A DNA stretch of 64,000 nt from the NCBI GenBank assembly GCA_033032865.1, contig JAWHQI010000170.1:1299001-1363000 (forward strand), written 5' to 3'. Below, piece after piece: positions 56,809 to 64,000 of this stretch. The notes below the pieces were generated by a model, which saw nothing but the letters and a program-made list of their open reading frames with translations, ran no database searches and was not told the origin of the DNA. The position numbers and the translations under genes are program-made. Numbering within the stretch: position 1 is the first letter of the stretch; the number at the start of each line of letters is the position of its first letter. Source of the stretch: Dactylorhiza incarnata. Lineage: Eukaryota > Streptophyta > Magnoliopsida > Asparagales > Orchidaceae.

Positions 56809-58468
56809 GGCTCGTTCGTTTGCACGGAATTGAAGACTTGGAATTGGAATTCGACGACGAATTTCAATTACGCCGTCCGGTTCTTAGGTAGCTTTAATAA
56901 TTGGAATTTGAGTTGAACATCGTAGAATTGATTTTAGCCTAGACACAAAATCTAGCTGGACATTCGGAATTGGGCGAGCAATGACTTCTTAATTGCGCTT
57001 CTCATTCCTCCTCGACATTATGACTCGCTAGGGCTCCTCCTCCACTTTCCAGCAGCGACTCACGATCTTGCGATGATCCAGCATTGGTGCGCATATTTTC
57101 GCTCTGACGCGCGTTTTTTCGCCTGACACGCGTTTATAGCCCGGACACGCATTTTTTTCGCCCGAGCGCGCGTTTTTTTTTCGCCCGGGCGCGCGTTTTT
57201 TCCTCCCGGGCGGGCGTTTTTTCCGCCCGGGCGGGCGTTTTTTCCGCCCGGGCGGGCGTTTTGTCGCCCGGGAGGGCATTGTTTGCCCGGGCGCACGTTT
57301 TGTCGCCCGGGTGCATGGTTTTTGCCCGGGCGCGCGTATTTTGCCCAGGTCCCCCATTTTTCGCTCGGACGCGAGTATTGTCACCCAGACGCGGGTTTTT
57401 CGCCCAGGCGCGCATAATGTCACCCGGGCGAGTGATTTCGCCCGGGCGCGTGTATTTCGCCCTGTCGCGCATTTTTCACCATACAAGGGATTTTTGCCCG
57501 GGCGCGCGTATTTCGCCCTGGCGAGCATTTTTCGCTCGGGCGCGCATTTTTCGCCAAGAAGCGCGTTTATCGCCCGCGCGCGCAATTTGTCTCCGGGGCG
57601 CCCCTTTTTCGCCCAGGCAGGCATTTTTCGCCCGGGCGAGCGTTTTGTCGCCAGACGCGCATTTTTCGCCCGGACGCGCATATTTTCTCCCAGGCATGCT
57701 TTTCTCGCCATGGCGCGCATTTTTCGCCTGTAGACGTGTATTTTCGTCGGGGTGTGCATTTTGCGCCCGGGCGCGAGTTTTTCTCCCGAGCGCGTGTTTT
57801 TCGCACGGGCGTGCGTTTTGTCTTCCGGGCGCGCATTTTGTCTCTCGGGCGCCCGTTTTTTGCACGGGTGGGTATTTTTCGCCCGGGCACACGTTTTTTC
57901 GCCCGGGCGGGCCTTTTTCGCCCGGATGGGCGTTTTTCGCCCAGGCACGCATTTGTCGCCGGGGCGATTGTTTTTCGCACGGGCGGGCGTTTATCGCAAG
58001 GGCGGACATTTTTCACCCGGGCGCGCATTTTGTCGCCTGGGCGCACGTATTTCGCCCAGGCACGCATTTTTCGCCCTCGCGCGCATTTTTCTCTCTGACG
58101 CGCGTATTGTCGCCAGGGTGTGCGTTTTGCGCCCGGGCGCGAGTTTTTTTCCCTGGCGCGCTTTTTGCGCCCGAGTGCGTGTTTTTTGTCCAGGCACGCG
58201 TTTTGTGCCCGGGTGCGCATTTCTTTTCAGCAGGCGCATTTTTTATTATATATGTAAAAAAAATATTATTTATTCGTAATATTTTTCAATTCTTAGATTG
58301 AATTTTATTTAACAAACGAATACAAGAATTGATAAATTCCACAATATTCACCAATATTGTTTATTAGGCGAACACTGGAATTGGAATTAGACCAATTCCA
58401 ATTCTGAATATCGAATCTCAATATCAAATTCCAATATCAAATTCCAAATCCGTCCAAACGAACGGGCC
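56809..58468. mobile_element. Inverted-repeat DNA transposon carrying a minisatellite
   Basis: Ends GGCTCGTTCGTTTGCACGGA and, inverted, GGCCCGTTCGTTTGGACGGA. Subterminal AATTGGAATT-type repeats lie at both ends. There is no transposase and no clear target duplication, so the superfamily is not assigned. Most of the inside is minisatellite. Confidence 0.65.
57080..58245 (+). repeat. GC-rich minisatellite, about 60 units of 18-20 bp
   Basis: Unit type TTTTTCGCCCGGGCGCGCA, all in one orientation, with many unit variants; CCCGGG palindromes recur every unit. The frames on both strands are stop-poor (for example 57261-58301 plus, 57028-57948 minus) purely from composition. Confidence 0.92.
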
Positions 58469-58584
58469 GCCCTAAGAGAAGACCATTGTGTTTTTTTAAT
58501 TGATTTCTTTCATAAATTCATTTTTCATCAGCTGTGAATATTGATTAAAAGATAAAGAGTGTGAAATGTGAATTTTGTATTCAT

Positions 58585-59113
58585 TGTTGAGAGTCTCTGC
58601 TTCAATGTTCAGACTTGAGATATGACCCACTGAAATAGATATCACAAACAGAGGAAGGTGAACAAGGAAAGAGATTAGTCACAGCGTGGAGGTCCCGCCT
58701 CACACACAAGAGTGTATAGGAAATCCCCTCTCACAAACCAAATGTTGTGCAAGATTGGGAGGAGAGACGGGCTCGGGAGATTCACGAGAGAGCTCGCAAA
58801 TTCTAGCCGAAGGCTCTTGTGGGCTGAAAGCACTGCCCTTTCCCTCAACGATGAGTCGTATTTATAGGCAACTGAGCATGGGGGTGGTCAGGTGTCAGTA
58901 GTCGAACCCCCGCCCATGTGCGGACTTAAACCTATCCGTAGCGAGTTGATGTGAGTTGATTCCCAGCTAGGCAAGCTGCTAAAGGCTTGTCGCGGCGAGT
59001 TGGCTGTGAATTCCTGGCGAGTTAAGCAAGATGTACGTAGAATCTGACCTGATTTCATGTTGTACTGATTTTTGGTAAGATGTTGACCACCCACGGGGAA
59101 TACGGGTTGTACA
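58585..59113 (-). repeat. 3' LTR of a reverse-oriented Tat element (element E)
   Basis: On the minus strand it starts TGTACAACCCGTATTCCCC after a GGGATTC purine tract and ends TCAACA. It contains TTGCCTATAAATAC (about 58859) and GGCGGGACCTCC, both shared with the LTRs of B and C. The antisense-type gene that follows on the plus strand fits element E lying in reverse. Confidence 0.7.
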
Positions 59114-59145
59114 GAATCCCAACTCGTTGGAGAGGTGGTGTTTTT

Positions 59146-59155
59146 CTATAAATAT
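59146..59155 (+). promoter_or_regulatory. TATA box of element E's antisense gene
   Basis: CTATAAATAT, about 40 bp before the first ATG (59187) and 33 bp inside from the LTR, as in element C's aORF2. Confidence 0.6.
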
Positions 59156-59186
59156 GTGTTGCTTACTTGCTTTCATTAGTTTTCCG

Positions 59187-61080
59187 ATGTCAAGATCGTG
59201 TCACTACCAGGACGAGTTCATTCGTTGTCGCTATAACTGCCGAAGATGTTGTCGCTTTCTCTGACTCTGTGGGCGTCTCACCTCGAAGGGAAAGGAGGCG
59301 CGAGAAGAAGAAGGATAAGAATATGAAGAGGAAGGGGGCATCGCCCCCAGACGGTGAGGAGTTCGTCGGAGATGAGGCCAAGAAGAATCTGAAGGGGAAT
59401 GAACATCCAACAAAGAAGGTCGCCCCTTCGGCGAAACCCATTCCGTCTGAGGACAACCACTAGGTGATTTCCCTTCGCCGTGTCAATGATGTACATTCTC
59501 GGCTTGCGATTTTTCAATCACAATTCGAGATTCTGTAAACGACCTACATCGCCCCCACACGGCGAGGAGTTCGTCGGAGATGAGGCTAAGAAGAATCTGA
59601 AGGGGAACGAGCATCCAACAAAGAAGGTCGCCCCTTCGGCGAAACCCATTCCGTCTGGGAACAACCACTAGGTGATTTCCCTTCACCGTATCAATGATGT
59701 ACATTCTCGGCTTGCGAGTTTTCAATCACAATTCGAGATTCTGTAAACGACCTACTTTGCATACGTTGTGTGAGCTGGTTTTGGCGTGGTCACTGACCCA
59801 ACGCTCGAAGGTGATCCTCTTCACGGGGTGGTTCCGGACGGCATTCCCCGCATTCAGGGAAGTGAGGCTGAAGGGCGAGTTCCTGTTACTTTGGGTAGAC
59901 GGTTTCGTTTTTGTCGGGTAGATATCCTAAACTAAGACGACTTAGAGGGTCTTGCCTTTATTTTGTGACAGGCTCAGCAATCGAGACGGATGCGGAGTTG
60001 ACGGGGACAATGCCCCAGTAAGAGTCCATTGCGGCTACGACGCAGCTCACTGGGGATGAACCACAATCTCCCCTTTGTGGGCTCGATGGGCCAGGGGTGG
60101 AGCCGCCGCTTGCTTCTACTGTTGTCGCGAGTGCGGCTGTCACATCGTTAGGGGAGTTTCTTTTGTCGCCTCCTCCCTCGGGCATTCCTCCTAGGAGTGC
60201 TATTTAGGTTGCACCCTCGGGCGGGTACCTACCCATGGAGCAGATATTGCGAGCGTGTCCCATACGCCTCCTTCTCACAGGAAGGTTGTTGTGCTCTCTG
60301 TTGCGCCTGTAAAAGTGGTGCCAGAAGCCACCGGATCGCTGGGATGGTCTCCCTCAGCCGATCGCTCACGAGGGTATGATCGGCGAGTCTAATGAGTTAA
60401 GTTGTTGTATGCTCTTTCCGCTTTACAACTCTACACTAGTTTATGTTGTTGTGTGCGCAGGTCAGCATTCTCCACCTCGCCAAGGATCCCCTAGGAACCG
60501 GGACACTTTGCACTGTGATAAGCATGGCAGGGACTCGTGCACCTCCGGTAAGTCATTTTCACGCAGAGCTTCCATTCAGCGTGTAAATTCTGCCATCTAA
60601 TATGCACTGGTTGAGCGGCAGATGCAGCGCCCGCCTCTTCCAGTCCCTCCCGCTACTCGTTGTTAGCCACAAGTGCGGACTACCTGGCTGACTTGGGAGT
60701 GCCTACGCGCGAGTACCGGTTCCACTTACACGCTTATGTGTCCGCCATGGAATCTCAAATGAAGTCGCTGGAGGACTGCAATCTGCATCGCCGTGTGACC
60801 TTGCTTGAGGTCCGGATGACGAAGATGGAGGCCTTCGAAGAGCGTCTCGAAGGAGCGAAGGCCCGCTACTTTGATATCCTGAGTCTGGAGCATAGGGTTG
60901 CGGAGCTGGAGCGTCACCAGAACTGCTGGACGACGACATGCAAGGATTCGTTCGTTCCTCGAGGGTCCCTAGCGACTTCGTACGAATTGCGAGGCACATC
61001 CACCATGGCGAAGTGCACATGAGGGATGCCCAAGCGGAGCTCAAGAAGGCGAGCGACTTAGGATGGAAAGCACGTCACTC
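59187..61080 (+). pseudogene. aORF2 of element E, first copy
   Basis: Blocks in order: a Lys/Arg-rich first part (RRERRREKKKDKNMKRKG), Pro/Ser-rich parts (about 60030-60200), a basic part (QHSPPRQGSPRNRDTLHCD, about 60463) and a coiled-coil part from about 60665 (YLADLGVPTREYRFHLHAY, LLEVRMTKMEAFEERLEGA, LSLEHRVAELERHQN), ending near DLGWKARHS. The order and the LPPREY/VPTREY and coil motifs match aORF2 of A and B. The frames do not join without introns or repairs. Confidence 0.65.
59340..59757 (+). repeat. 209-bp tandem duplication in element E aORF2
   Basis: Two adjacent copies starting ATCGCCCCCASACGG and ending AACGACCTAC, differing at a handful of bases. Each includes the PTKKVAPSAKPIPS coding block and a stop. 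Confidence 0.88.
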
Positions 61081-61604
61081 CGCCCCCGTCACGCAGGCCC
61101 TGGTTTTCCTTTTATATAATTATGTGTTTTGATCAATGAACATTCGTTTGAATGGTTGTGTATTGAACATTTTCCCATTTTAGTAAGTATACTCGCATAA
61201 TGTTCGGCGGTTATTGCTCCTTTTGTTTGCATGCTTTTAATTAATTAAAGGAGTAGTATATTGGCGATATGCATTCATTCTGTAGATCGCTCACGAGATC
61301 GCAAGATGAGAGCACACGAGAGATGTTGCCTTGGCAAGGTAACTCTTTGGCGAGCTGACGGAAAGGGACTATGTTTATAATAGTGGGGGCCCTGTCGTAA
61401 ATGTGCTTGATTTCTTCAAAGGTGACCCCTTCTTCGGCGAGATACAGACCGCGAGTTAAAGGTATCACTCGCGGCTTCCTCCATGGGTAATGTCGAGCAG
61501 TCGCGTCTTTTGTATGCACCCTGATTTCATGAGTGCGCAACCTTCTCGAACTGGCACACTTCCTTGGTCAAGTTCGAGGCTTCAGGGTTCGCCACCTTCC
61601 TATT
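59901..61604 (+). repeat. 1704-bp tandem duplication, copy 1
   Basis: Begins GGTTTCGTTTTTGTCGGG. The same sequence restarts at 61605 with an offset of exactly 1704 bp. The shared GGTTTCG at both borders is a 7-bp microhomology. Holds the uninterrupted CCAGTAAG site (60015-60022). Confidence 0.9.
61241..61540 (-). other. 99-codon open frame of unknown function (copy 1)
   Basis: Contains RKPRVIPLTRGLYLAEEG, FEEIKHIYDRAPTI and LAKELPCQGNISRVLSS. It is on the sense strand of element E. The equivalent in copy 2 (63752 to the window edge) is also open despite differences. No family recognised. Confidence 0.35.
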
Positions 61605-61726
61605 GGTTTCGTTTTTGTCGGGTAGATATCCTAAACTAAGACGACTTAGAGGGTCTTGCCTTTATTTTGTGACAGGCTCAGCAATCGAGACGGCTGCGGA
61701 GTTGACGGGGACAATGCCCCAGTAAG

Positions 61727-62593
61727 CACGGGTGGACCCAGGTCTGGACACGCTCGGCCACGTGCCCGAGCGTAAATTCGCGGAAAGTGCATTAGGCACA
61801 GTGTTTTTCGCGAATTCTGCTACGGCAAAGAGCGGGGTCGCGAATTCTGCTAGGGCAAAGAGCGGGGAGATCGATTTGGCGTCGGCACCTGCTGGCGATT
61901 TGGGGTCGCCTGGTACGCTTCTTCTTCTTCTTCTTCTTTAAATCTGATTTCACTTTAAATATGATTTCTTCTTCTTGAAATCTGTTGAAACAGATTTACA
62001 GATTTCTGAAATCTGTTGAAACAGATTTCTGATTTCTGAAATCTGTTTCTGATTTTAGTTCTGATTTCAGAAATTTGTTTCTGATTTTAGGACTGATTTA
62101 AGAAATCTGATTTCAGGACTGATTTAATTTCTGGTTCTGATTTCAATTTAGGACTGATTAATTTCTGATTTCTTCTTCTTCAGATTTCTTCTTCTTCAGA
62201 TTTTAGGACTGATTTAATTTCTGGTTCTGATTTCAATAAAGAATCGTCTGCGAAACAGAATGGGAGATGAATGGATGAATGATTGTTTGGTGACATATAT
62301 TGAAAAAGACATTGCAGATACAATTACAAATGAAGAAATTATTTCACGTTTTCAGAGTATTTGTCAACGTAAAGCATCATGTTGATCTGTAAGTTTTTAT
62401 AATGTTTTGTTTTGAATTTTCATGTAATTGCATTTTATTGTAATATTGTGTTGAATATTATTCTTACATAAATATCTCTGCAAAAAAAAAATCGGGGACG
62501 CTGCCCCCGAACCCCCGCTCAAGGGGCCGAACCCCCCGATCGACAATACTTACATTGTGCTCGTGCGACTTCAAAATCCTAGTTCCGTCACTG
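61727..62593 (+). mobile_element. Deleted hAT transposon
   Basis: Flanked by CCAGTAAG (61719-61726) and CCAGTGAG (62594-62601), an 8-bp duplication of the site that is single in copy 1. The ends CACGGGTGGACCCAGG and, inverted, CAGTGACGGAACTAGG are imperfect hAT-type inverted repeats. The inside has a CTT microsatellite (about 61919-61938) and many ATTTCTGATTTC-like repeats (61940-62240). Confidence 0.8.
62248..62385 (+). pseudogene. C-terminal end of a hAT transposase (ZMYM1/TTF-type)
   Basis: LRNRMGDEWMNDCLVTYIEK followed by a short end and TGA matches the last residues after the dimerisation domain in this plant hAT group. Everything upstream, including the catalytic domain, is deleted. 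Its orientation fixes the element as plus strand. Confidence 0.72.
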
Positions 62594-62954
62594 CCAGTGA
62601 GAGTCCATTGCGGCTACGACGCAGCTCACTGGGGATGAACCACAATCTCCCCTTTGTGGGCTCGATGGGCCAGGGGTGGAGCCGCCGCTTGCTTCTACTG
62701 TTGTCGCGAGTGCGGCTGTCACATCATTAGGGGAGTTTGTTTTGTCGCCTCCTCCCTCGGGCATTCCTCCTAGGAGTGCTATTTAGGTTGCACCCTCGGG
62801 CGGGTACCTACCCATGGAGCAGATATTGCGAGCGTGTCCCATACGCCTCCTTCTCACAGGAAGGTTGTTGTGCTCTCTGTTGCGCCTGTAAAAGTGGTGC
62901 CAGAAGCCACCGGATCGCTGGGATGGTCTCCCTCAGTCGATCGCTCACGAGGGT

Positions 62955-63541
62955 ATGATCGGCGAGTCTAATGAGTTAAGTTGTTGTATGCTCTTTCCGC
63001 TTTACAACTCTACACTAGTTTATGTTGTTGTGTGCGCGGGTCAGCATTCTCCACCTCGCCAAGGATCCCCTAGGAACCGGGACACTTTGCACTGTGATAA
63101 GCATGGCAGGGACTCGTGCACCTCCGGTAAGTCATTTTCACGCAGAGCTTCCATTCAGCGTGTAAATTCTGCCATCTAATATGCACTGGTTGAGCGGCAG
63201 ATGCAGCGCCCGCCTCTTCTAGTCCCGCCCGCCACTCGTTGTTAGCCATAAGTGCGGACTACCTGGCTGACTTGGGAGTGCCTACGCGCGAGTACCGGTT
63301 CCACTTACACGCTTATGCGGCCGCCATGGAATCTCAAATGAAGTCGATGGAGGACTGCAATCTGCATCGCCGCGTGACCTTGCTTGAGGTCCGGATGACG
63401 AAGATGGAGGCCTTCGAAGAGCGTCTCGAAGGAGCGAAGGCCCGCTACTTTGATATCCTGAGTCTGGAGCATAGGGTTGCGGAGCTGGGGCGTCACCAGA
63501 ACTGTTGGACGACGACATGCAAGGATTCGTTCGTTCCTTGA
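62955..63541 (+). pseudogene. aORF2 of element E, second copy
   Basis: Repeats the basic part (PPRQGSPRNRDTLHCD) and the coiled-coil block (LADLGVPTREYRFHLHAYAA) of copy 1. TGA at 63539 cuts it, and the downstream end was lost in the 68-bp deletion. Confidence 0.62.
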
Positions 63542-63751
63542 GGGTCCCTAGCGACTTCGTACAAATTGCAGGGCACATCCACCATGGCGAAGTGCACATG
63601 AGGGAAGGCCCTGGTTTTCCTTTTATATAATGATGTGTTTTGATCAATGAACATTCATTTGATTGGTTGTGTATTGAACATTTTCCCATTTTAGTAAGTA
63701 TACTCGCATAGTGTTCGGCGGTTATTGCTCCTTTTGTTTGCATGCTTTTAA

Positions 63752-64000
63752 TTAATTAAAGGAGTAGTATATTGGCGATATGCATTCATTCTGTAGATCG
63801 CTCACGAGGTCGCAAGATGAGAGCACACGAGAGATGTTGCCTTGGCAAGGTAACTCTTTAGCGAGCTGACGGAAAGGGACTTTGTCTATAATAGTGGGGG
63901 CCCTGTCGTAAATGTGCTTGATTTCTTCAAAGGCGGCCCCTTCTTCGGCGAGATACAGACCGCGAGTTAAAGGTATCACTCGCGACTTCCTCCATGGGTA
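63752..64000 (-). other. Open frame of unknown function (copy 2, runs off the window)
   Basis: Equivalent to 61241-61540, with several residue changes (for example AAFEEIKHIYDRAPTIIDKV) and no stop in the visible part. Confidence 0.33.

Larger units (their letters stand above)
61605..64000 (+). repeat. 1704-bp tandem duplication, copy 2 (hAT insertion inside; runs off the window)
   Basis: Follows copy 1 at the GGTTTCG border. After the 867-bp hAT insertion plus 8-bp target copy it continues at offset 2579, and a 68-bp deletion near 63606 shifts the offset to 2511. Contains the second aORF2 coil block (63239-63541), which ends at a TGA that copy 1 lacks. Confidence 0.88.

Noticed and set aside
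57028..58301. Long open frames on both strands (up to about 346 codons) with Arg/Lys/Gly or Phe/Ala/Arg repeats
   Set aside because: They come from a stop-poor GC-rich minisatellite; several overlapping frames on both strands are open at once, which is a composition effect.

Overview
This is nuclear plant DNA, almost certainly from an angiosperm. The window holds the ends of two ordinary plant genes, a UGT72-type glycosyltransferase at the left edge and an ATAD3-type AAA ATPase split across 46.4-56.2 kb. Nearly everything else is nested retrotransposons. There are no prokaryotic operons, no CRISPR array and no rRNA genes.

Left block (1-23.5 kb). A solo LTR of a Ty3/gypsy Tat-lineage family (LTR X, about 665 bp) landed upstream of the glycosyltransferase. 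It was later hit twice by relatives of its own family. Element A (1452-14216) is a full-length but decayed copy with gag, protease, RT, two RNase H domains and integrase. Element B (14330-23355) has lost nearly all of pol but keeps gag. Each insertion is marked by 5-bp target duplications, and A also carries a SIRE-like Copia solo LTR inside gag. Both elements have repeated 3' untranslated DNA and two genes on the opposite strand between pol and the 3' LTR.

Middle block (23.5-42.4 kb). A SIRE-like Copia element (LTR, PBS and gag start at 23693-25514; more gag at 41.0-42.35 kb) is split by a third Tat element (C). C has an integrase remnant, a 19-unit 96-bp array, two well-preserved antisense genes and a 1.7-kb 3' LTR. 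A 5.2-kb chromovirus-type solo LTR (28314-33499) sits inside C, and part of another chromovirus LTR lies next to it.

Right block (42.4-64 kb). This holds DNA resembling the glycosyltransferase upstream region, two GC-rich minisatellites linked to inverted-repeat ends, and the ATAD3 exons. A roughly 9-kb ATAD3 intron is filled with chromovirus fragments, Tat antisense-gene fragments and two unusual palindromic elements with TG...CA ends. Beyond ATAD3 lies a Tat element (E) in reverse orientation. Part of it is duplicated in tandem (1704-bp unit), and the second copy carries a deleted hAT transposon.

The most interesting system is the antisense gene pair of the Tat elements (aORF1 and aORF2). 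Both genes have introns, and most copies have their own TATA box. In element C both are still open while the sense pol genes are broken. aORF1 of elements B and C can be read through phase-compatible introns as proteins of about 591 and 568 residues. aORF2 encodes a proline/arginine-rich protein with a coiled coil. Antisense ORFs in Tat elements have been described before; what stands out here is their integrity, intron structure, and retention in an element that has lost its enzymes.
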